DNA of 64,000 nucleotides, from contig NC_083604.1 in assembly GCF_029168945.1 (NCBI RefSeq), forward strand, positions 64,992,211 through 65,056,210, written 5' to 3'. This document shows positions 11,933-22,270 of the stretch, in pieces; the first letter of the stretch is position 1, and each line of letters begins with the position of its first letter. Below the pieces are notes generated by a model that had not been told where the DNA came from, ran no database searches, and saw only the letters and a list, made by a program, of their open reading frames with translations. This DNA comes from Cannabis sativa (Eukaryota; Streptophyta; Magnoliopsida; Rosales; Cannabaceae). Made by a program: the position numbers and the translations under genes.

Positions 11933-12504
11933 TTAGGATTAATACTATTACCTAGCTAACGGACAAATTTGGTATGATGAGTTAGGCAGGTACGTTAGTC
12001 TAGTCTAGTCTAGGGCATAGCATAAGGTCTGATTAGGAAAATGATGAAACAATTAATGAATAATATGCAACTTTATTATATGGCCATTTGTATATCTATA
12101 TATAGCGTGGTCCAAAAGGTAAGTCGTAAGCATATGTAGGTGTACTACGCATACTTCTATGATCACGTTATCAACAATTCACACCCATTTCTATAGGGAA
12201 ATTTACATAATATACTAAGTTTTGCTATTTTTTTACAAAAATACTTTCAGGCGGTATTTTTTACTTTTTTATTGTATTTTTTTATAAGTTTCATATTGCA
12301 ATATACTGTGTTAAGTTTTCACTGGTGTTCTAATGGTGTTTTACTAGTGTTTTACTGTTGTTTTGAGTTGTTCTGTTTTGTGTTTTACTAGTGTTTTATA
12401 ATAACACAGTATTTTTGAAAAAATTTCCGTGTGACAGTATTTTTGTAAAAGTTAACCTAAATTCCAGTATTTTTGTAAGTTTCTCTTTCTATAAACCGGG
12501 CTCA
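11933..12504. other. Low-copy-looking stretch plus a TTTTACTAGTG-rich repeat
   Basis: 11,933-12,190 shows no repeat signature or ORF. 12,190-12,480 contains several copies of GTGTTTTACTAGTG-like and CAGTATTTTTGTAA motifs, a pattern of a short dispersed repeat. No terminal repeats could be delimited. Confidence 0.4.
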
Positions 12505-12840
12505 TAAGGCCCCCTTTCGGGGAGCTTTTTAAAAAGCTAAAATCACTTTTGGAAAAAATTATACGTTAATATGTGTTTGGTAAAATTTAAAAGATAGTTT
12601 TTTCAAAAATTTATGTGAAATTTATAGCTTTTAGGAAAAGATAGTCCACCATAGTTTTGGGATTTTAGCTTTTAAGGGAAGTTACAATTTTAGTTTAATG
12701 AATTTTTCACTTGACTCAATTGCCCTCATCTAATTTTAAAATTCTCCATTTACCGATTAATTTTAGGGCTTCTTACATTTTTTCAATCTTATCCTTATTC
12801 AAAAAAAAAAAAAAAAATCAAAAACTACTCAATAGTCATC

Positions 12841-12901
<61 letters not shown>

Positions 12902-13262
12902 AAGTCTAATTTATTATTTTATTATATAAATATTTAAAAGAATTAAATATTATAAGGAAAAAATTATCGTAATTTATAATATAATAAATAATATTTACAA
13001 ATATATTAATATGTATAAAATTATTTAAATAAATTAGATAACAAATGTCATACCTGTTTTAGTAATTATATATTTAACAGCTATTTAATTATTTAGCTTA
13101 CCAAATACTTATATATAACTTTTTCAACTCACAACTGTTTAAAAATTATATTTACCAAACACTCAGTAGCTTTTCCTCACAGCACAGCTACAACTGCTTT
13201 TCTCACAGCACAGCTACAGCTACTTTTTCCCACAGCACAGCTGTACCAAACTGGCTTACGTT
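12505..13262. mobile_element. Probable TIR transposon or MITE
   Basis: Inverted subterminal blocks face each other: TGTGTTTGGTAAAATTTAA near 12,571 and the reverse complement of TTATATTTACCAAACACTC near 13,147-13,165. The right end is a threefold CACAGCACAGCTACAGCT-type direct repeat. The flanking triplets TAA and TTA would suit a PIF/Harbinger TWA target but do not match. No transposase. Boundaries are approximate. Confidence 0.45.
12841..12900. repeat. (TTA)20 microsatellite
   Basis: Sixty bases of uninterrupted TTA trinucleotide. The poly-isoleucine reading frame over it is an artefact of the repeat. Confidence 0.98.
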
Positions 13263-13455
13263 TCTATTAGGTATTATATTGTATTATATTGAATTAAATT
13301 ATATATCATATTTTTATATAATATTATATTAAATTTTAATTTATACTAAAATATTATATATTTAGGTGTCTATAAAAGTTAATACCACATATTATTTTAC
13401 ATAATAATATTGCATGAAATACAATTCAATATAATACTATACAATATAATACGGC
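13263..13455. mobile_element. Small AT-rich fold-back element (MITE-like)
   Basis: GTATTATATTGTATTATAT near 13,270 is inverted as ATATAATACTATACAATATA near 13,430. The right end reads CCAAACGAACCCATA, a common type of plant MITE end. About 190 bp, no coding. A TSD was not resolved. Confidence 0.5.
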
Positions 13456-14462
13456 GTACCAAACGAACCCATACAATCTTATCAATTTGGATTCACACCA
13501 AAATTTCACTATATATATAAATATAGAAAATTTGTATAGTAAGTAAACCTAACATATACTTGCCTCTATTATATTAAAAACTTGTTTTTGACGTATATTA
13601 TATTAAAAACTTTAAAAAAGATGAAACTACAGAAAACAAAATAATATAAAATATTTATAAAAGCTAATAATAAAATAATATAAAATATTAAACAGAGAAG
13701 AACTAGAGTTTTGACTCTTTCTAAGAATTTGAGAGTGTTAATATTCTGCATTTTCGGTATGTCTATAATAAATTTTAAATTTTTGATTTGCTTGCTTGGT
13801 TGCTTAAATAACATCGAAGAGAGTGATTTTAGAAGAGTCTCAGCTAACTATTAATTAATGAGATTTTAAAATATGGCTTCCCAATTTTAACTCATCATGT
13901 TCTTATTTAGCTTGTGGGTTTTACCTAAATAACCAATAATAAAAATCTCCATGTTGTATGGCTTGTTTGAGCTTTCCTTAGTAGCCAGCATTCTTAACTG
14001 TACTAATCATTATCAACTATTCTGAATTAAGATTAGTTAGTTGAAGAGAATGATTTGTAATTTTACTGTAACCTACATAATACTTGTACATTTTTGCATA
14101 TATATCCTTGATTGTCAGAGTAAATGTAACATTATTTTATTTTACTCTTTTAATGAGCATGGGGTACATTAGCTTCAAAATCTTACCTGGCTTGTAAGCT
14201 TAATTAATATACTAAAATTGAGAAAGAAAAAAAGCTTCAGTCGTTAGTGGTTGGTGTTGTGCTTATTTGTACTTTGTGTTCAATTACAATATTCTTAATC
14301 ATAATCATGATTCTGAATTAAGATTATTAGTTAGCTGAGAGAATGACTTGGGACAATAGCGTGAACAATGATGACTATTTGGGAAGAATGAGACTAAGGA
14401 GAGAGAAAGATAAAACCTCGAAAAGAGAATATGATATTTTATTATTCTTTTAAGGCTAATTA
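13456..14462. other. AT-rich stretch with an internal duplication
   Basis: No gene recognised. TTCTGAATTAAGATTA followed by GTTAG and GAGAATGA occurs twice, at about 14,020-14,053 and 14,312-14,345, so part of this stretch is duplicated about 290 bp apart. Confidence 0.45.
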
Positions 14463-14838
14463 TGATTTTTGCCCCCTGAACTTTGACATGTACCAAATCA
14501 TGCCCTTGAACTTTTAAGGTTGTTAAAAATGCTCATGACCTATTCAGATTGTTAGATTTAAGGACTTTTGTCTAATTTCATTCAATTTTACTATTTCAAT
14601 AATTGTTTATGTACTAAACCGTGCTCCCCAGACTTTGATATCTACCAAATTATGCCTCTCGAACTTTGACATGTACTAAATTATGGTCCCTGAACTTTCA
14701 TCCATGTTAGACTTTTTTACTAAAATTAGAAAAAAGTCCTTAAATCCAACAATCTCAATAGTTCAGGGGACATTTTTAACGACCTTAAAAATTCAGGAGG
14801 TATGATTTGATACATGTCAAAGTTCAGGGGCAAAAATT
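14463..14838. mobile_element. Fold-back MITE with >100 bp terminal inverted repeats
   Basis: The left arm begins TGATTTTTGCCCCCTGAACT. The reverse complement of the right end begins AATTTTTGCCCCTGAACTTT and continues collinearly for over 100 bp (GACATGTAYCAAATCAT, then TTTTTAAGGT-GTTAAAAATG). Both ends are bordered by CTAATTA (14,456-14,462 and 14,839-14,845), a 7 bp TSD. The interior repeats GAACTTTGACATGTAC. Non-coding, 376 bp. Confidence 0.85.
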
Positions 14839-14845
14839 CTAATTA

Positions 14846-16920
14846 GTCTTCTTTTAATACATTTTTTATCTATTAAATATTATTAAAATAATATAAGAAA
14901 TTATACAATACAGTGCCAGTGTTAGGTATTATTATACACTTACCTATTTATAACCATGAGATCTATTATCAATGGCTATAAAAACTTCCTCACCTAAGGA
15001 CAAAATAATAATCCCTACTATAGATATATCTTATATATATTAGGTTGATTGTTACGTGCGATGCACGTATAATTAGGTTCAATTAGGTGATGTTAAGTAT
15101 AAGATCCATGTATATTTAATTTTTTTTAATTAGGTAATGTAATTTTTTTAATTTTTGAAATGGAGTTTGAAATTTTGATCTTAAAAAAAAGCTACTGCTA
15201 CATTATTGTGTCGTGATTATGTATACATATTTTTTAAATTTTTAATTTTTTTTTAATTAGGTAATATATCTGATAATGTATATATTGTAATTTATTATAT
15301 TCTTAACCAAAACTCACATAACCAAATTTGAGTATGTCTATATATAGATTGGATTCGTAAATTTGATATAAAATTTTTTTATTACTAAATTTTACGAAAA
15401 ATATAGCGTGTGAATACCATAATTAAAATAGAAAGCAATCAATTCCTTATTACAACTATTTCAATTTAAAATATAAAATAAATAATAATAAAGTTAAAAA
15501 TATTTATAATATTATAAATTTAAATTTCTTTATATAAAATATTTACATAGTTTTTCTTTTTATTTTAATTGAAAGTTAAAATAATAAATTTACAAATATG
15601 AGTAAAAATAGGGGCTTTTTCATTTTTACACTTTAAAACAGTTTTTTTTTTTTGCATTATCATTACGAAATTAGGCATAAAAACCACTATTACAACTAGC
15701 GCTGCAACTTATTGCAATAAAAAATCGTACATAAACCCCTACTGCAACTAGCGCTGCAGCCACTTTAGAAACCCAAACTGTAAATTTGAAAAAAAAGTTA
15801 AAAAAATAGTATATGGGGTAATTCCCCTTAAAAATATCTATAATATTTTAAGTATAGAAAACATAGTTTTTATCACTTTAAGAATATGAGTGGATTATTA
15901 TTGGTGGGTTTGTCACTTTAAAAATTTAATGGTGTTTGACACAAATTTTTTAAAACTATGTTTAGATTTTTTCTTACTAAAAAAAATAATATTTTAACAC
16001 CATACCATGACATGAACCCATCCGGGTTCGGGTATGGTTTCGGGTCTAGGATCCGAGTATGCAAGCAAAATATAAAATATAATATGTTAGACATAAAAAA
16101 TTACTTTTGAAAATTGAAAACAATATTTTGATGTTTTCTGTTTTCTAGTTTTTTAAAACTCAATTTTAAAAAACTGTTTTTAAAAATTTTTGACAAACGA
16201 TTCCTATTAGTTTTTAAAAACTATTATCAGTTTTAAAAAATAAAAAATAATTTTTAAATTATGAAGCCAAAACAACCTCTTCGCAGTCATTGAATGCTTA
16301 ATTGTTCATGCTTTATTGGACTTTTAGATGAAGTTGATGTTATAGGGTTGTCTTTTTTTTTTTTAATTGTTAACAATTTTAATTGCTTATATGTCTAATA
16401 TTGATGGAATCTTCCATTTCCATTGTCGTTCAAAAATTAAAAAAAAAAAAGTAAAAGTAAAATATCCCCATAAAAAAAAAAAAGTAAAAGTAAAATATAT
16501 TAGGGGCTTTACCTCTTAACTTGGGGTTTAGGTTTTCTTTATTTTAAAGTGACATTAACATATCTTACCACATATAGAAGACTGCATACTGTTTCAAAAA
16601 AAAAAAAAAAAGAAGAAGACTGCATCTAAAAAGATAAAAAAAAAAAAAATTGTTTTTGTCTTTTTGTGAATTTTTTTTTAATAATTCTTTTTATACAGTT
16701 TTTTTTTGTTTACAATTTTAATTTTTTTTTTCAATTACTTATGTGAGTTTTTTAGTGATTTTTTTTTTTGTTTTTTTTTCATATCTTTATGATGATAATT
16801 TTTTTACAACAACTTTGTGAGTTGCTTTTAATGATCTTATTTTTTTTCTTATAAATAATTTTTTATATATAAATTTTTATACAATATTTTTTTGGTGAAT
16901 TATTTTTTTATTATTAATAG
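14846..16920. other. AT-rich filler with a possible Helitron 5' end
   Basis: 15,028 starts TCTTATATATATTAGG and is followed at about 15,053 by TACGTGC-GAT-GCACGTA. This is the same hairpin type as in the Helitron at 6,224-7,720, so this may be a Helitron end, though no matching terminus was found. 15,690-15,770 has two copies of ACTAGCGCTGCA. 16,430-16,620 is A-run rich. No coding. Confidence 0.4.
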
Positions 16921-17172
16921 TGTTATAAAATAATATAAAATAATATAAAGTAGATGAGAAGAAAGAAGAAGAAGATGAAGAGAGAAAGAGAAAGTGAATG
17001 AGAATTTCTGAGTTCTTTATTCTAATGGGGTGAACCCCTATTTATACAAATACAAGAGTGAGATATTAAGAAACTAAGAAAAAGGGAAACTAAGAAAAGA
17101 GTAATGTTAATTACAATTAATGGTAATAAATAAAAGATTTGGACATCCACATAATTAATAATATTTATAACA
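16921..17172 (-). repeat. Copia 3' LTR (252 bp)
   Basis: TGTTATAAAATAATATAAAA to ATATTTATAACA. Starts TG and ends CA. Identical to the copy at 22,014-22,265. It is the 3' LTR because the RNase H end and the PPT lie next to it on the minus strand. Confidence 0.95.
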
Positions 17173-17184
17173 CTCCCCCTTGGA
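17173..17184 (-). other. Polypurine tract
   Basis: The minus strand reads CCAAGGGGGAG immediately before TGTTATAA of the 3' LTR, the expected position for plus-strand priming. Confidence 0.85.
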
Positions 17185-17228
17185 TGTCCATAATAACTGC
17201 CTTATTAAAAATCTTGCTGAAAACTTGA

Positions 17229-17600
17229 TCAAAGGAAAAAGAGTATAGTGTAAACTAACTCCCCCTCATTTAGGCATTTGTGGAGATCTTCTAATCGACG
17301 AATTTTGATCTTGTCTGCCGTCTTCTCAAATGTTGATGTTGGTAATAACTTTGTGAATAAGTTTGTAAGATTGACACTTGATTGAATATGTTGAACACCA
17401 ATATGCATTTTCTTGAAGCGTATAAAGAAGAATTTGGTGAAATGTGTTCTAACTCTATCTCCTTCAATGTACCCTCCTTTTAGTTGAGCGATGCAAGCAG
17501 TATTATCTTCATAGAGAACTGTTTGGGTTGATACTTCTTTATTGAGTGCAATCCATATGTTTCCCAAATATGCTATGCCAATGATCTCACTCACACACAT
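17229..17600 (-). pseudogene. Copia pol remnant: RNase H C-terminal part
   Basis: 123 residues with TVLYEDNTACIAQLKGGYIE, a degraded KHISPKFFF-like block (here RTHFTKFFF), VQHIQSSVNLTNLFTKLLPT and FEKTADKIKIRRLEDL. This is the conserved end of Ty1/copia RNase H. The catalytic N-terminal part and all upstream pol domains are missing, and a possible ATG (MCVSEI) is only fortuitous. It sits about 56 bp from the 3' LTR, the usual spacing for the end of copia pol. Confidence 0.9.
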
Positions 17601-17646
17601 TCTCTACTTGCTTCATAAAATGCAAGTATGTTAACATGATATATAG

Positions 17647-17812
17647 TTGCCTCGTTAAAAACCTTGCCAGAAAAACCCAGTGGGACAAAATCTGAGCTAA
17701 GGGAAAAAGAGTACAATATATATTTCATATTCATAACTATTTGCAAGTTGCCTCGTTAAAAACCTTGCCAGGAAAACCCAGTGGGACAAAACCTGAGCTA
17801 AGGGAAAAAGAG
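17647..17812. repeat. 67 bp direct repeat pair (plus a decayed third copy)
   Basis: GTTGCCTCGTTAAAAACCTT...GAGCTAAGGGAAAAAGAGT occurs at 17,647-17,713 and 17,746-17,812, 99 bp apart and differing at a few sites. A diverged third copy (CTGCCTTATTAAAAATCTTG ... GGAAAAAGAGT) lies at about 17,198-17,246, next to the PPT and just before the RNase H end. Confidence 0.9.
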
Positions 17813-17839
17813 TGCAACATGAATATGTCTCCCCCTCAT

Positions 17840-20800
17840 GCACATATGATCCATAATTCTTTTGGTGATAATAAATCTCATAAGATTATTGTTATCACTT
17901 TTAAAATATCACCATATATAATCTTTGATCATATATTTTCTATAACTCTTCCAGAGTATGTATGGACTTCTAAATTATAGATGAGGGGTTCGTGGAACAT
18001 TAGTCTTTATCCAACTAATTGTATCATTCATGTGTATATACAATCTTGTTCATACTAAAATTTAACATTTCAAGTAGATATGAACATAACACATTAATGA
18101 TAATATAAATTTCATTTGTGACAATGATGGTACTCCAATACCATATATTTGTTCCATCTTGTTGTATGATCTTAATTTTCATATCAAATGATCATATATC
18201 TATAATTCTTAATACATATGAAGTACTTCAGGACTTCAATACTAATGAACAAACTTTATACATTTAATATTTCTCGATATACAAAAGAAATAAAAGTTTG
18301 TTTTGCAATTAATCAAAAACTCTTCAAGAGTCTATCACAACGTATAATTTACGTATTTATACTGCATAGACAACCATACGTATTTTTCAAACAATAATTT
18401 ACTTACATGTCTTTATTTCATACAAAGATCTTTGTCATATAGTGCGCGCGACTTAGAATTTATATCACTTAAGACATGTATTAAATTCTTCTAGAATTTT
18501 TAGATAAGGTTTATTTCAAATTCTCACTATATTAGGAGCTCCAAATAAATAATCTTTTGTTGCAACATTTATGTGACGCTTATAAATCCTCATAAAATAT
18601 ATTCCAGGCTATAATCAAATAATGATTATATTTTCTCAATATTTAAGCCTTACTTCAATCAATCTCATGTCTATGCAAACTTTGTACAACAATTCATTAT
18701 GTACAAATACATATATGCAAATTTCTCATTAGAAATATTTATTTGCACACCTACGGGTCTTACTTCACTTTATGTGAGTAAATTTGCCTGGATTGCGTCA
18801 TAATATTTTGGCCAAAAATCAAAATGTAAGTCGATGATTCTCGACAAATCTAATACCATGATCCTTGCTATCTCATGTTAGTTTATTGCATATGCAAACA
18901 TTCAATATTTATTGTCGACAAAATTTCAATAAATGATAATTTCCTCCCATATTGACATAACTTATAGAGATCTCTTTAAATTACATATTTTTCAAATATG
19001 TTTATCATTTATAGGTACCTATAACGAATCACTTCAGGGATTCAATTATGATGAAATGTGTTATGTCTAACTTCTCTTGGGAGTCTTTTTCGAGTACTTA
19101 GTTTTCATCACGGTTATCATTTTAATACTTTATAACATTAAGGTATCTCCATGAGTACCTCTAGATTTAACAACTTCAGGGCAAATCAAATGAACATTTA
19201 TTAATAATTTCTACATTGTTCATTTACGCTTCAGGCGTTTTCAACTCATTCTATCTCAACTTTGAATAATATTGATTTGCAGTTGGTATATATCATTTTG
19301 AACTATATCGTTCTTATATACTTTGTGCAAGGATCATTTTTTAAAAATTATCATCGATCCCAACTGCTTCTCTCCCCCTGATCGAGAGAATTTTAAGAAA
19401 TTGTGATATCTAATAATATTAATACACCTGTAGGGATTTCAATATATCACAATGAATCAATATCTATTTAAACTCATATATATTATGTGACATTGAACTT
19501 CAGGTTCAATAACTTCAGTTTCAAGTTCAATACTTATGAACTTAATTCATTTCTAAGAATGAGTCATACGTGTATAATTAGAAATACATAAATTTACACA
19601 TTTTGTAAATGCATGATTATATAATCTTATCACATCGATAAGAAACTATGCAATAAAAATCTAACAATGGCTCAAGATTGTTAAGAAAATATAATTTAAA
19701 TATTTTCTATGTGCAAATATATGCACATTCTTCTTTTGAGCCTTATAAATAACAATGAGAAGAATCTTCTGGTTCTTCAACAAAATTTAGTCAAATTCTT
19801 TGACAATTTATTGCATATGATTGATCATGTCAAAATAATTCAATTCATGAACTTCAGGTTCACTATAATTTGTATTTCAATAAAACTTTCAAAATGTAAT
19901 GTAAATTCATTACAACATAATCATTACAAGTTTCATTTTTATATACACGAATAATATAATTATATTATTCTCCAAAACATATACACTCTTCAGGAATCAC
20001 TATCATCAATTCAATGATGTGTATAATTTAAAAGATACATGACAACTTCATCATGTTATTGTAATGGTCAAATAGATATAACCATAACATATCATTCATT
20101 TTTCCTGATAACTTTTTAACAAGCCGTCTAATTTATTAATAGACTATTCATCAGTCTAATTATCATGACTTGATATATTATATATTTAAATGTACAACAA
20201 GTACATATAATAAGTTATTTATTATCACTTTCATAACTAGATAAAAGTTACACATCTAGGTACATACAAAGACATTTTACTGCTCAAAGTAGCAATTGTA
20301 TGTAAGACTTCTTCAGGAAGCTTTTCAACTAATCATTTTGTGATTCTTTATCACTTTGATTATATTGGATCACTAACAAATATTAGTAAATTATATATCC
20401 ACTTTTGGGAATATGCAAACTGAATTATATGGTAACTATATATTTACATATCATGTACCAACAATAGTTTGAAACTATTGATTTCAAGAAATAATAAAAT
20501 ATGTATATATTAATTTGCTTCTGGCATTACCAATATATGTGAAATCTATATTCTTTGAAATAGAATTTCATGTCTATTCATTCTCTTTAGGTAATGATAT
20601 TTAAATATTCTAAATGTACAATAAGTTTGTACAATTCACATTCTATTAAATAATCAAGTATACTTTTATCTTGACTATAAGTGTGTCCGTACTACAGGTA
20701 CGCGACCACTATTATTCAATTCCACACATGATATATAGATTTCATGCACTTTGATTGTGTGTGGTATCTCATCTTTTGGTTATTTCCAATTTCTTAAAAT

Positions 20801-21700
20801 ATTTGAGTAGCAAACAATGCCATTGATTATTTAAAATCATTACATTCACTTCGGGGAATGACGTTGAACAAGTAGAACATTATTATAAATTTCTTAAAAA
20901 TTTATTACTTGTTCATCCATAAAAAATATAAGAAATTATTCAACAATTTCTTTTACGATATTTCAAAGAATATATGAATACAATTTTTGCATAATCTCCA
21001 AGATGGATGCAAAATTTGATCTTTAATATATGTCACATGCAATAATTTTCAACATTGCAAGCAATAACAGTGTATAATAACATGACTAATACAAACAATC
21101 TTTAAAAGTAGTTGACTTCAATTCGTATCATTCTCTGCAGGGAATGATGAACAATAAATACATGCCTCATGTATTTAAATAACATTAGTCATGCTCACTG
21201 TTATTCTTATACTTTGATGTTTCAATGCAATTTTCTTAATATTCTTTTTAGGTATTCAAAACCCACTATAAAATTGCATCAATAATAATCATTTTTAATG
21301 ATTCTTTAGTAGTATTCACATAAATACAATCATTTTTTTTTTGACAAAAATAAAACATTTACTTCAGGAAATGTTTGTCAAAATTTATATCGATATTAGA
21401 TTACTTTTCATTGTCCTCAAAGAATACAATAACATATATATAAATATGTATTCATATCTTTCATTATATATCCATCAACTATATAATGAATATTACGTTT
21501 GCATAATCTTCAGGATATATGCAAGATTTTATTGAGGACGCATAATCATCAGGATATATGCAATATTTTATCGAGGATGCATAATCTTCAGGATATATGC
21601 AATATTTTATCGATGATGCATAATCTTTAGGATACATGCAATATTTTATCGATGATACATAATCTTCTGGATATATGTATAATTTATATAGATTTTCTCT
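17840..21700. repeat. Hairpin array replacing gag-pol in the young copia
   Basis: Over about 3.9 kb without ORFs there are more than 20 short perfect or near-perfect inverted repeats. Arms are of 4-9 bp and loops of 3-14 nt. Many share the loop CTTCAGG or ACTTCAGG while their arms differ: 18,220-18,239, 19,026-19,043, 19,226-19,238, 19,492-19,510, 19,848-19,862, 20,308-20,320 and 21,353-21,376. Variants have TACAG (20,688-20,702), CTTCGGG (20,843-20,860), TCTGCAGG (21,127-21,148), TTCTA (18,484-18,500) and CTCCAA (18,127-18,142). Others are plain palindromes (18,422-18,435; 18,965-18,974; 19,011-19,024). Confidence 0.8.
21501..21686. repeat. 39 bp tandem repeat, about 4.8 units
   Basis: Units start at 21,501, 21,540, 21,579 and 21,618, with a partial one at 21,657. 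Each begins GCATAATCTTCAGGATATAT and is itself a hairpin of the CTTCAGG type (arms GCATAATC and GATATATGC). So one member of the hairpin array has been tandemly amplified. Confidence 0.93.
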
Positions 21701-21997
21701 ATCATATCATAGGCACACACATATTGTAAATATTATGAATGATAAGTACATAATATGTATATATATATATGAATCAATAATAAATATATAAAAATATATA
21801 CATACATATGTAATATATAGATATATATAGATAAAAAGAAAAAAAGAAAACAAAGGATTCTTGAAATTGTTTCAGTCACATAAGTATATATATAAATATA
21901 TATTTAGTGTATCGTGACTTTGAAACAATTCAAGAATTTTAACAAAATACTTACATTGGGTCTTAGGAAGAGACTCATGCTTGAAGCTTGGGCAGAG

Positions 21998-22013
21998 ACT
22001 CGTGCTGGTAACG
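21998..22013 (-). other. Primer-binding site of the young copia
   Basis: On the minus strand, CGTTACCAGCACGAGTCT directly follows the CA end of the 5' LTR. It is placed like a copia PBS; I did not assign the tRNA. Confidence 0.7.
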
Positions 22014-22265
22014 TGTTATAAAATAATATAAAATAATATAAAGTAGATGAGAAGAAAGAAGAAGAAGATGAAGAGAGAAAGAGAAAGTGAATGAGAATTT
22101 CTGAGTTCTTTATTCTAATGGGGTGAACCCCTATTTATACAAATACAAGAGTGAGATATTAAGAAACTAAGAAAAAGGGAAACTAAGAAAAGAGTAATGT
22201 TAATTACAATTAATGGTAATAAATAAAAGATTTGGACATCCACATAATTAATAATATTTATAACA
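22014..22265 (-). repeat. Copia 5' LTR (252 bp)
   Basis: Identical in my reading to 16,921-17,172. Followed on the plus strand by AATAG, the right TSD copy. Confidence 0.95.
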
Positions 22266-22270
22266 AATAG

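Larger units (their letters stand above)
16916..22270 (-). mobile_element. Young, non-autonomous Ty1/copia retrotransposon with TSD AATAG
   Basis: Two 252 bp LTRs (16,921-17,172 and 22,014-22,265) appear identical base for base and are bordered by a perfect 5 bp TSD, AATAG (16,916-16,920; 22,266-22,270). A polypurine tract adjoins the left LTR and a primer-binding site adjoins the right LTR, so the element reads on the minus strand. The only recognisable coding is the RNase H C-terminus at 17,229-17,600. Between it and the PBS, where gag, protease, integrase and RT belong, there are about 4.2 kb of AT-rich, hairpin-rich DNA without ORFs. Identical LTRs imply recent transposition, necessarily with proteins supplied in trans. 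Confidence 0.93.

Noticed and set aside
12711..12929. ORF with poly-isoleucine
   Set aside because: It is the (TTA)20 microsatellite read in frame.
18220..21400. CTTCAGG hairpins as transcription terminators or microRNA precursors
   Set aside because: Stems are mostly too short for microRNA precursors and lack a following T run in a bacterial sense; kept as an unexplained array instead.
21501..21686. CRISPR-like array
   Set aside because: Units are contiguous 39 bp tandem copies with no unique spacers, and this is plant DNA.
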